NCBI GenBank assembly: GCA_035702665.1
Contig: DASSQD010000107.1
Coordinates: 1-64,000, forward strand
DNA: 64,000 nt
From: VBDM01 sp035702665
GTDB lineage: Bacteria > Pseudomonadota > Gammaproteobacteria > Burkholderiales > SG8-39
Reading direction: 5' to 3'
In this document: positions 16,063 to 23,898 of the stretch, in pieces
Numbering within the stretch: position 1 is the first letter of the stretch
How the letters are laid out: every line of letters starts with the position of its first letter
Translations under genes and position numbers: made by a program
The notes under the pieces: model-generated
Told to the model about the DNA's origin: nothing
The model's input: the letters and a program-made list of their open reading frames with translations, nothing else
Databases searched by the model: none

Positions 16063-16962
16063 CTATGCTCCCAGTTCTTGTCCGGTCAGGCGGTGAAGGG
16101 CCTCCCGGTACTTCTCGGAGGTCTTGGCGATCACGTCGCCGGGCAGCCGCGGCGCGGGCGGTGTCTTGTTCCAGTCGAGCGTTTCCAGGTAGTCGCGGAC
16201 GTACTGCTTGTCGAAGGACGGGGGGCTGGAGCCGGGACGGTATTCGTCGACCGGCCAGAAGCGCGAGGAATCCGCCGTCAGCGCCTCGTCGATGAGAACG
16301 AGCTTTCCGCCGGCATCGGTGCCGAACTCAAACTTTGTGTCCGCGATGATGATGCCCCGCTCCCGCGCGTAGTCAGCGGCTTCCCGATACAGCCGAATGC
16401 TCACCTCGCGCACCCTGGCGGCCAGATCCTTGCCGATCGTCTTCTCGACCTGGGCAAACGAGATGTTCTCGTCGTGGGCGCCGATCTCGGCCTTAGTCGC
16501 CGGGGTGAAGATGATCTCGGGAAGCTTGTCGGCCTGCTTGAGCCCCTTGGGCAGGGGGATGCCGCAGACTGCGCCTGTCTTCTGGTAGTCCTTCCAGCCG
16601 GAACCGATAAGATAGCCGCGCACCACGGCTTCGATCGGCAGAGGCTTGAGTTTCTTCGCCACCACCGAGCGGCCCTTCACCTGGGCGGCTTCCTCGCCAC
16701 TTCGAACGACGCTGTCTGGCGTTTTGCCGTCCAGGTGGTTCGGCACGATATGCCCGAGCTTCCTGAACCAGAAGTTGGAGAGCTCGTTCAGGACCCGCCC
16801 TTTATCCGGGATCGGATCGGGCAGGACGACGTCGAACGCGGACAGGCGGTCGGTCGTCACGATGAGGAGGTGGTCGTTGCCGACCGCATACATATCGCGG
16901 ACCTTGCCCCGGCCGAGCAGGGGCAGGCTCTTGATGTTCGATTCGTAGAGCGCGGTTCCCAT
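16063..16962 (-). CDS. purC: Phosphoribosylaminoimidazole-succinocarboxamide synthase PurC
   Basis: 299 residues from MGTALYESN. SAICAR synthase motifs are GRGKVRDMYAVG (nucleotide loop), TDRLSAFDVVLPDPIP, the VVRGYLIGSGWKDYQ segment, DTKFEFG and LIDEALTADSSRFWP. It joins CAIR and aspartate with ATP. The open frame continues upstream into the aldolase gene but that part is low-complexity shadow sequence, so I use the ATG at 16962, two bases after the aldolase stop. The 299-residue form is the longer, yeast-like version common in betaproteobacteria. Confidence 0.96.
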   Translation of the reverse strand: MGTALYESNIKSLPLLGRGKVRDMYAVGNDHLLIVTTDRLSAFDVVLPDPIPDKGRVLNELSNFWFRKLGHIVPNHLDGKTPDSVVRSGEEAAQVKGRSVVAKKLKPLPIEAVVRGYLIGSGWKDYQKTGAVCGIPLPKGLKQADKLPEIIFTPATKAEIGAHDENISFAQVEKTIGKDLAARVREVSIRLYREAADYARERGIIIADTKFEFGTDAGGKLVLIDEALTADSSRFWPVDEYRPGSSPPSFDKQYVRDYLETLDWNKTPPAPRLPGDVIAKTSEKYREALHRLTGQELGA

Positions 16963-16964
16963 GC

Positions 16965-17990
16965 TTAGGCCGCCTGCTTCTCGAGTTCGGCCCGGTACTT
17001 GCCTTGCGAGGCGAGGCTGTTCATGCGCGCGCGATGGTGGAAGGCGCGCTGCGCCGCCGCCACGTTGCCGGGAACGCCGCACCAAGTCCTCAGGGCGGCG
17101 TTCTGAAGAGCCCGGCTGTACGAGAACGTGAGGGGCCAGGGCAGGCCCGGCATTTTCGCCATCTCGTTCAAGTGCGCGGTCGCCGCCTCGTCGCTCTGGC
17201 CGCCGGAGAGAAACACCACCCCCGGCAGCGCCGCGGGCACCGTGCGCTTCAGGCAGCGCACCGTATCCTCGGCGACGCGATCCACGCCGGCCTGCCTCGG
17301 GCAATCCCTGCCGGAGACGACCATGGAAGCCTTAAGAACCGTGTGCTCGAGGGACACGTTGTAGGCGCGAAGCGCCGCGAAGAGCGAACTGAGGGTCGCC
17401 TCGGTAGCCTCGTAGCAGTGTTCGATCGTATGGTCGCCGTCGAGCAGGACCTCGGGTTCCACGATAGGAACGATCGACGCTTCCTGGCAGAGCGCGGAGT
17501 AGCGCGCCAGCGCGTGGGCATTCGCGAACAGGCAGGAGTGGCTGGGGATGCCCTTGCCGATGGTGATGACCGCGCGCCATTTGGCGAAGCGCGCGCCCAG
17601 CTTGAAATACTCCTCCAGCCTGCCGCGGAGGCCGTCCAGCCCTTCCGTAACCTTCTCGCCGGGAGACAGCGCGAGATCGTGAACCCCTTTGTCCACCTTG
17701 ATGCCGGGAATGATCCCCTTGCGGGCAAGGTATTCCGGAAAGGGCTCGTCGCCCGAGACGGTGCTCTGCCGCAGCGTTTCGTCGAATAGGATCACGCCGC
17801 TCACGAACTCCTCGATCCCCTTGGTCGTGAAGAGGAGATCGCGGTACGCGCGCCGGTTCGCTTCGTTGCTTTCGACGCCGACCGATTTGAAGCGCTTTTC
17901 GCAGGTGCCGCTCGACTCGTCAGCGGCGAGCAGGCCCTTGCCCTTCGCGACCATTGTCGCGGCGGTCTTGGAAAGCAGGTTTCGGTCCAT
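16965..17990 (-). CDS. Class I fructose-bisphosphate aldolase
   Basis: 341 residues of the animal/plant-like class I (Schiff-base) family: GKGLLAADESSGTCEKRF near the N terminus, RRAYRDLLFTT, KVDKGV (first active lysine), KWRAVITIG, the EPEVLLDGDHTIEHC segment, and HTVLKASMVVSG containing the Schiff-base lysine, with FLSGGQSDEAAT after it. It splits fructose 1,6-bisphosphate to triose phosphates in glycolysis and runs in reverse in gluconeogenesis. It occupies the place where related bacteria usually carry the metal-dependent class II enzyme. It lies two bases before purC. Confidence 0.94.
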   Translation of the reverse strand: MDRNLLSKTAATMVAKGKGLLAADESSGTCEKRFKSVGVESNEANRRAYRDLLFTTKGIEEFVSGVILFDETLRQSTVSGDEPFPEYLARKGIIPGIKVDKGVHDLALSPGEKVTEGLDGLRGRLEEYFKLGARFAKWRAVITIGKGIPSHSCLFANAHALARYSALCQEASIVPIVEPEVLLDGDHTIEHCYEATEATLSSLFAALRAYNVSLEHTVLKASMVVSGRDCPRQAGVDRVAEDTVRCLKRTVPAALPGVVFLSGGQSDEAATAHLNEMAKMPGLPWPLTFSYSRALQNAALRTWCGVPGNVAAAQRAFHHRARMNSLASQGKYRAELEKQAA

Positions 17991-18081
17991 TGAAGATCCT
18001 TGTTACCTGGAACACTGAAGGGAAAGCTGGTGATTTTAACCGTTTAGGCTGCCGCACCGCCAAACAGGAACCGAGCGCCGG

Positions 18082-18927
18082 CTAGCAGGCGGTCTGGTGC
18101 CGCACGCGGCAAGTCGCGAGCACTTCGTCTGGATCGCGCCGCCACCAGTCCCTGGACGACAGAACCTCGACCTCGTGAAACCCGCGATACCCGACCTCCT
18201 CCATCCAGGAGCGCAACAGGGGGAGATCGATGACGCCGTCCCCCATCATCCCGCGATCCGCAACCATGTCCCTTGAGGCGGGGAGCCAATCGCTGATCTG
18301 GAACGCGAGTAGGCGCTTCTCACCGGCCCGCTCGATTTGCGCCTTCAGCTGAGGGTCCCACCAGACATGGTAGACATCGACCGCAACGCCCAGGGACCCA
18401 CCGCCGCGGTCGAGGACATCGCACAAGTCGAGCGCCTGCGCGAGCGTGTTCACGCAACCCCGACCGGCGCAATACATCGGGTGCAGCGATTCGATCGCCA
18501 GCGGCACCCCCGCCGAGCGGGCATGATCAAGGACCTCACCGATACCGTCCCGCACCATCTCGCGCGTCCCGGTGAGGTCCTTCGACTCCTGCGGCAGAGC
18601 TCCGGCGACCAGAACCAGGCAGCGCGCTTCCAGCGTTGCGGCGTCGTCGATAGCGCGACGCGTGTCGTCGACCGCCGCTTGGCGGGCCCTGCGGTCAGCC
18701 GCGGGGAATCGCCCGCCGCCGCAGAGCCCGGTCACCGTCAGTCCACCGCCGTGGGCTGTTCTTGCCGCCTCCTTTGCACCGATCTGCACGAGCTCGTCGC
18801 GCCACAGCGAAACACCGCGAATGCGGTGACGCACGCAGCCCGAGATGATCTCGCGCAGACCCCACGTTTCCCGCACGGTTGCGCTATTCAGAGCAAGCAG
18901 CTCGGGATCGGGCGGTGAGCTTCTCAT
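18082..18927 (-). CDS. Sugar phosphate isomerase/epimerase family protein (xylose isomerase-like TIM barrel)
   Basis: 281 residues of the AP-endonuclease-2/xylose-isomerase-like barrel family. Likely metal ligands are Glu in PLAIESLHP, Asp and His in AVDVYHVWWDP, and Glu in FHEVEVLS near the end. Substrate unknown; relatives include hydroxypyruvate isomerases and inosose dehydratases. It lies between pyk (22-base gap) and the aldolase gene, in the same direction, so it is probably read as part of the carbon operon. The start (ATG at 18927) overlaps nothing and is plausible, though an internal start cannot be excluded. Confidence 0.75.
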   Translation of the reverse strand: MRSSPPDPELLALNSATVRETWGLREIISGCVRHRIRGVSLWRDELVQIGAKEAARTAHGGGLTVTGLCGGGRFPAADRRARQAAVDDTRRAIDDAATLEARCLVLVAGALPQESKDLTGTREMVRDGIGEVLDHARSAGVPLAIESLHPMYCAGRGCVNTLAQALDLCDVLDRGGGSLGVAVDVYHVWWDPQLKAQIERAGEKRLLAFQISDWLPASRDMVADRGMMGDGVIDLPLLRSWMEEVGYRGFHEVEVLSSRDWWRRDPDEVLATCRVRHQTAC

Positions 18928-18949
18928 GGACCGCGACGCCAGGGCTAGC

Positions 18950-20389
18950 CTACCCCCGGCGGTGCTCGCCTACTTTTACGATCTTCATGGTGTTGGTGCC
19001 GCCGGCCTTGCCTATGGGCTCGCCGATGGTCACCACGATGAGATCGCCGTTCTGAACCACCCCGTTTTTGACCAGGACGTTCTCGGCTTCTTCCATAAGC
19101 TCCTCACGATCGTGGCCGACGTACCTGACCATCAGTGGGTAGGTGTCGCGAAACAGCGCGCAGCGGTACCGCGTCACCGTCTGCGATGTCAGCGCGTAGA
19201 TGGGCACCCCGCAGTTGATTCGCGACATCCACAGGGCAGTGGAGCCGGATTCGGTGAGAGCAGCGATTGCCTTCACCTTCAAATGGTACGCGGTGAACAA
19301 CGCCGCCATCGCTATCGACTGGTCGACACGCGTGAAGACTCGATCCAGGAAGTCGCGGTCCAGAGTCACCTCGGCGGAGCTCTCCGCGACCTCGCAGATT
19401 CGACTCATGGCTGCGATCGTCTCCACCGGGTATTTGCCGCTCGCGGATTCGGCCGAAAGCATCACAGCATCGGTGCCGTCGAGCACGGCGTTCGCGACGT
19501 CGGATACTTCGGCGCGCGTGGGCCCGGGGTTCGAGATCATGGACTCCATCATCTGGGTCGCGGTGATCGTGAGCCTGTTCTGTTCCCTGGCGAGCCGGAT
19601 CATGCGCTTCTGAAGCGCCGGGACCGAGGCATCGCCGACTTCCACTGCAAGGTCGCCCCGCGCCACCATGATGCCCTCGCAAGCCGACATTATGTCGATA
19701 AGAGCCCTCGTTTCGACCGCTTCCGCACGTTCTATTTTCGCTATGAGGAATGCATCTCCTCCCGCCGCGCGCAGAAGCTGCCTCGCCATGTACATGTCTG
19801 CGCTCGATTTGGGGAAGGACACCGCGAGGTAGTCAACCTTGATTCTGGCCGCGGTACGGATGTCCTCCATGTCCTTGGGGGGCAGGGCGGGAGCCGTGAG
19901 GCCGCCGCCCAGGCGGTTGATGCCTTTGTTGTTCGAGAGCACGCCACCGTGGCGCACGCGGCTGTGCACCTGGTTTCCCAATACCCGCTCGACCTCGAAC
20001 ACGATCTTGCCGTCGTCCAAGAGCAGTACGTCGCCGGCATGGACATCGCGCGGCAGCTCCTTGTAGTCCAGGCCGACGCATCCGTCTTCACCCAATTCGC
20101 AATCGGCGTCGAGCACGAACGCATCGCCAGGATTCAGCATGACCTTCCCGTCCTTGAACTTCCCGATCCGGATCTTCGGACCCTGTAGATCGCCCATGAT
20201 GCCGACGGTGCGTCCTGTTTTTCGGCACGTTTCGCGCACCATCGCCGCGCGTCGCTCGTGATCCGCGGCCGTGCCATGCGAGAAATTCAATCGCACGATA
20301 TCCACTCCGGCGAGGAACATGCGTTCCAGCGTCTCAGGATCGCTGGACGCCGGTCCGAGCGTGGCGACGATCTTGGTGCTTCTGCTCAT
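18950..20389 (-). CDS. pyk: Pyruvate kinase
   Basis: 479 residues from MSRSTKIVATLGPASSD. Family marks: RLNFSHG, the GDLQGPKIRIG segment, AVSFPKSSADM, KIERAEAV (catalytic Lys/Glu), MVARGDLAVEVG and TQMMESMI, then the allosteric C domain. It transfers phosphate from phosphoenolpyruvate to ADP. A GGAGGG ribosome site precedes the ATG at 20389; a TTG codon just before it is in frame but unnecessary. The DGQHR gene starts 181 bases away in the opposite direction, so pyk probably has its own promoter rather than being read from pgk. Confidence 0.97.
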   Translation of the reverse strand: MSRSTKIVATLGPASSDPETLERMFLAGVDIVRLNFSHGTAADHERRAAMVRETCRKTGRTVGIMGDLQGPKIRIGKFKDGKVMLNPGDAFVLDADCELGEDGCVGLDYKELPRDVHAGDVLLLDDGKIVFEVERVLGNQVHSRVRHGGVLSNNKGINRLGGGLTAPALPPKDMEDIRTAARIKVDYLAVSFPKSSADMYMARQLLRAAGGDAFLIAKIERAEAVETRALIDIMSACEGIMVARGDLAVEVGDASVPALQKRMIRLAREQNRLTITATQMMESMISNPGPTRAEVSDVANAVLDGTDAVMLSAESASGKYPVETIAAMSRICEVAESSAEVTLDRDFLDRVFTRVDQSIAMAALFTAYHLKVKAIAALTESGSTALWMSRINCGVPIYALTSQTVTRYRCALFRDTYPLMVRYVGHDREELMEEAENVLVKNGVVQNGDLIVVTIGEPIGKAGGTNTMKIVKVGEHRRG

Positions 20390-20570
20390 CAACCCTCCGA
20401 AAAACGGTTCTACTGAATTTTGGCATCCGGGGGCTACTTTCGGCTATATTTCCGGTCTGCGCCAGCGGCTGAGCCCTCGACTGGAGAGCTAATTAGGTCA
20501 TAGCGGCGGCCTTGGGCCATGGGAAACAAGAGGGTCCAACCCCGGCCTGAAACGGTATGGGAGAACTTAC

Positions 20571-21692
20571 GTGCTTGCCACCCAGATTCGCCAGAAGGAC
20601 GGAATTTTCTACTTTGGCAGCGTCCGAGCTCCCGAGCTCCTCGCCAAGGTCCGCTTCATCAGCCGCTTTTACGGTGAAGGCGAAGAAATAGCCCCCGCAC
20701 GCGTCTCCCACGACGACGAAATCGCGCAGTTCATAGCCAAGATCGAGCGGACCGATCGGGCCTTCCAGAGAACGCTCTCGCGCTCCAAGGTGCGCCAGTT
20801 GAAGAACTTCTACGAAACGGCGATCACTCAGCCGCCCATTCCCGGAACGGTGCTGCTCTTCACGCCGGAAAAGCTACGCTTCCAACCCCTGAGCGGGCAA
20901 GACGGGGTGGGGCAGCTAGCCGAGCCCCAGTCGAAGTTCCTGATCATCGACGGCCAACACCGGCTCGCGGCCTTGCGCTTCTACCTCGATGAGCGGCCGG
21001 ACGACGCGAAAACCATCAACGTCCCGTGCGTGATCTTCGACGGCCGGAGCGAAGATTTCGCCACCGAGATGTTCGTGATCATCAACTCCACGCCGACGCG
21101 CATCAACAAGAGCCATCTCGTGGATCTTTACGAGCGCGTCTCCTGGGCGGAGCCCCACCGCAAGTTCGCCGCGCGCCTCGTCGGAAGCCTGTACAGTGAG
21201 GGGGACAGTCCCCTGCGCTACCGCATCAACCGGCTCGGCGGACGCAGCCAGCAGGACAAATGGATCCTCCAGGCTGAACTGTTCAACGAACTGCATCGCT
21301 GGGTGAATCGCGACTGGCGCCGTATCCAGATCGCGGGCGGCAGCTCCAAGGAAGTCCCGCGCTACTACGCCATGGTGCGCGACTTTCTCAAGGTCGCCGA
21401 ACGCGTCTGGGGCGAGGCCTGGGGCCACGGCAACTACATGATCACCAAACCCGTGACCCTCAAGGCAATGATCCGCGTGTGCGCCGACCTCGCGCGAGAA
21501 GACGGCGAGCCGGCCGAGGGCCGGCTCAAGCGCTGGGAAGAAAGGCTGATGCCCTGGCAGGAGCAGATGAAGGCCTTCCGCGTTGAAGGCTTCTACGAAC
21601 GCTTCGCCGCCAAGGGAGAGGTGGAGCGTGTGGCGCGCGTGCACCGCGAGCTCGGGCGCGCCGCGGGAATCGAGTCCAAGCCAGCCAAGTAG
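20571..21692 (+). CDS. DGQHR-domain protein (DndB-like)
   Basis: 373 residues with a GTG start and a GGGAG ribosome site. The defining motif FLIIDGQHRLAALRF is at about 124-138 (DGQHR at 127-131), followed by the partner motif VIINSTPTRINKSHL near 168-182. This pair marks the DGQHR/DndB superfamily, whose known members regulate DNA phosphorothioation (DndB) or act in DNA-modification gene sets. No dnd, ssp, dpd or restriction genes are nearby. The gene stands alone, opposite to its neighbours, between pgk and pyk, genes that are often adjacent. A GTG start, opposite strand and unrelated function suggest an insertion. Function here is unknown. Confidence 0.82.
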   Translation: MLATQIRQKDGIFYFGSVRAPELLAKVRFISRFYGEGEEIAPARVSHDDEIAQFIAKIERTDRAFQRTLSRSKVRQLKNFYETAITQPPIPGTVLLFTPEKLRFQPLSGQDGVGQLAEPQSKFLIIDGQHRLAALRFYLDERPDDAKTINVPCVIFDGRSEDFATEMFVIINSTPTRINKSHLVDLYERVSWAEPHRKFAARLVGSLYSEGDSPLRYRINRLGGRSQQDKWILQAELFNELHRWVNRDWRRIQIAGGSSKEVPRYYAMVRDFLKVAERVWGEAWGHGNYMITKPVTLKAMIRVCADLAREDGEPAEGRLKRWEERLMPWQEQMKAFRVEGFYERFAAKGEVERVARVHRELGRAAGIESKPAK

Positions 21693-21706
21693 CCAGGTCC
21701 CCGGCG

Positions 21707-22885
21707 CTAGGTCTTGGCGCGCTGCTCCAGAATCTCGATCGCAGGCAGCTTCTTTCCCTCGAGGAACTCGAGAAACGCCCCGCCTCCGGTAGACACGTAG
21801 GAGATTCCATTCGCGACGCCGTACTTGGCGATCGCTGCCAGCGTCTCCCCACCGCCAGCGAGCGAAAAAGCCGCTGAACCGGCGATCGCCTGGGCGATGG
21901 CCCGGGTTCCCTGCCCGAACTGCTCGAATTCGAACACGCCGACAGGGCCGTTCCAGACGATCGTTCGGGCGCCCGATAACGCTCGGACAAAGGATGCGGC
22001 GGTGTCGGGCCCGATGTCGAGAATCATGTCGTCCGGGGCGATTTCAGCAACCGCCTTGATCTCCGCCTTGGCCGTCGCTCCTATGGCCTTCGCGCACACG
22101 ACGTCGGACGGCAGGGGGACATCGCCCCCTTTGGCGCGCAGGATCGCGGTGATGCGTTTCGCTTCGCCGACCAGATCAGGCTCAACCAGGGATTTGCCGA
22201 CCTTCATCCCGGCGGCGAGCATGAAAGTATTGGCGATACCGCCCCCGGGGATGAGGCGATCGACCTTCTCCGCAAGCGCGGCGAGCACCGTCAGCTTGGT
22301 GGAGACCTTGGAGCCGGCGACGATTGCGACGAACGGGCGCTCGGGGCGATCGAAGGCTTTCGAGAGCGCTTCGATCTCCGCCGCCATGAGCGGCCCAGCA
22401 CACGCGACCGGAGCGTATTTTGCGATGCCGTGCGTGGTGGCTTCAGCGCGGTGGGCGGTGCCAAAGGCGTCGTTGACGTAGATGTCGCACATCGCGGCGA
22501 TCTTCTTCGCCAGGGCGTCGTCGTCCTTTTTCTCGCCCTTGTTAAAGCGGCAGTTCTCGAGGAGCACCACCTGCCCCGGTTCAACGGACACGCCACCCAC
22601 CCAGTCGCGCTTGAGCGGCACTTCCGTGCCGAGGAGCGCCGAAAGGTGCCGGGCGACCGGCGCGAGGGACTCCTTTTCGTCGAATTGGCCCTCGGTCGGG
22701 CGGCCAAGATGCGAGGCGAGCATCAAGCGGGCGCCGCCGGCCAGGGCATCCTTGATGCCGGGCAGCGAGGCGCGGATGCGCGTATCGTCGGCGAGCTTGC
22801 CGTCCAGGATCGGAACGTTGAAATCGACACGCATGAAGACTCGCTTGCCGCGCAAGTCGAGCCCCGACATCTTGAGAACAGGCAT
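21707..22885 (-). CDS. pgk: Phosphoglycerate kinase
   Basis: 392 residues from MPVLKMSGLDL. Contains RVFMRVDFNVP, LASHLGRP, the ENCRFNKGEK region, YVNDAFGTAHRAEATT, AGSKVSTK, and the nucleotide loop FSLAGGGETLAA and STGGGAFLE. It interconverts 1,3-bisphosphoglycerate and 3-phosphoglycerate. Its ATG overlaps the gap stop (TAATG), so the two are translationally coupled. The DGQHR gene converges on it, leaving only 14 bases between the two stops. Confidence 0.97.
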   Translation of the reverse strand: MPVLKMSGLDLRGKRVFMRVDFNVPILDGKLADDTRIRASLPGIKDALAGGARLMLASHLGRPTEGQFDEKESLAPVARHLSALLGTEVPLKRDWVGGVSVEPGQVVLLENCRFNKGEKKDDDALAKKIAAMCDIYVNDAFGTAHRAEATTHGIAKYAPVACAGPLMAAEIEALSKAFDRPERPFVAIVAGSKVSTKLTVLAALAEKVDRLIPGGGIANTFMLAAGMKVGKSLVEPDLVGEAKRITAILRAKGGDVPLPSDVVCAKAIGATAKAEIKAVAEIAPDDMILDIGPDTAASFVRALSGARTIVWNGPVGVFEFEQFGQGTRAIAQAIAGSAAFSLAGGGETLAAIAKYGVANGISYVSTGGGAFLEFLEGKKLPAIEILEQRAKT

Positions 22886-23898
22886 TACTTGGCGCTCATC
22901 AGCGCGGCGGCCACATCCAGCATTCGGTTGCTGAATCCCCACTCGTTGTCGTACCAGGAAAAGACCTTTACGAGCGTGCCCTCGGACACCTTGGTCAGCG
23001 TCGCGTCGAACACCGAGGAGGCGGGATTGTGATTGAAGTCGGTCGAAACGAGGGGTTCCTTGCTGTATTCGAAGACGCCCTTTAGGTCGGTTTCGGAGGC
23101 CTGCTTCGCGGCTTTATTGACCTCGTCGACGCTGGTCGCCCGCTTGGCGATGAACGAGAGGTCGACGATCGACACGTTGATGGTCGGTACCCGAATCGAC
23201 AAGCCGTCGAGCTTGCCATTCAAGTGTGGGAGCACCAAACCTACCGCCGCGGCGGCACCGGTTCTCGTGGGTATCATGTTCATGCTCGCCGATCGCGCGC
23301 GGCGCAGGTCCTCGTGATAGACGTCGGTGAGGACCTGGTCGTTGGTATAGCTGTGTATCGTCGTCATGAGGCCGCTTACTACTCCGATCCGGTCATCGAG
23401 CGCTTTGACCAGCGGAGCGAGGCAGTTGGTAGTGCATGAGGCGTTCGAGATCACTGTGTGCGCTGCCTTCAGCGTATTGTGATTCACGCCGTACACGACG
23501 GTTGCGTCCACGTCCTTGGCGCCCGGCGCCGAGATGACGACCTTCTTCGCGCCGGCAGCGAGGTGCGCCGATGCCTTTTCCTTGCTCGCAAAGAGCCCGG
23601 TGCACTCCAGGACAAGATCGACCTTGAGGTCCTTCCACGGCAGCTCGGCGGGATTGCGCTTGGCGCAGACCTGGATGCGGTCGCCGTTCACGACCATTGC
23701 CTCGCCCTGCACGGCCACCGTACCGTGGAATTTCCCGTGCACCGTGTCGTAGCGCGTGAGGTGCGCGTTGGTTTCCGCGTTGCCCAAGTCGTTGATGGCC
23801 ACGAACTGGAGGCCGTGGCGCTTCCCCGACTCATAGTAGGCACGCAGGATGTTGCGGCCGATGCGGCCATAGCCGTTGATCGCGACTCGAATACTCAT
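22885..23898 (-). CDS. gap: Type I glyceraldehyde-3-phosphate dehydrogenase
   Basis: 337 residues from MSIRVAINGYGRIGRN. The catalytic cysteine is in SNASCTTNCLAP, with the His in TIHSYTNDQ, and the NAD/NADP site at the GYGRIGRN loop. Upstream in-frame codons are inside tkt and were rejected; a strong GGAAGGAG Shine-Dalgarno, embedded in the end of tkt, precedes this ATG, which overlaps the tkt stop (ATGA). It is the second gene of the tkt-gap-pgk operon and serves glycolysis, gluconeogenesis or the Calvin cycle. Confidence 0.97.
   Translation of the reverse strand: MSIRVAINGYGRIGRNILRAYYESGKRHGLQFVAINDLGNAETNAHLTRYDTVHGKFHGTVAVQGEAMVVNGDRIQVCAKRNPAELPWKDLKVDLVLECTGLFASKEKASAHLAAGAKKVVISAPGAKDVDATVVYGVNHNTLKAAHTVISNASCTTNCLAPLVKALDDRIGVVSGLMTTIHSYTNDQVLTDVYHEDLRRARSASMNMIPTRTGAAAAVGLVLPHLNGKLDGLSIRVPTINVSIVDLSFIAKRATSVDEVNKAAKQASETDLKGVFEYSKEPLVSTDFNHNPASSVFDATLTKVSEGTLVKVFSWYDNEWGFSNRMLDVAAALMSAK

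Noticed and set aside
16963..17304. Longer PurC start inside the aldolase gene
   Set aside because: The additional 114 residues are low-complexity Arg/Gly-rich and unlike any PurC; MGTALYESN is the canonical start.
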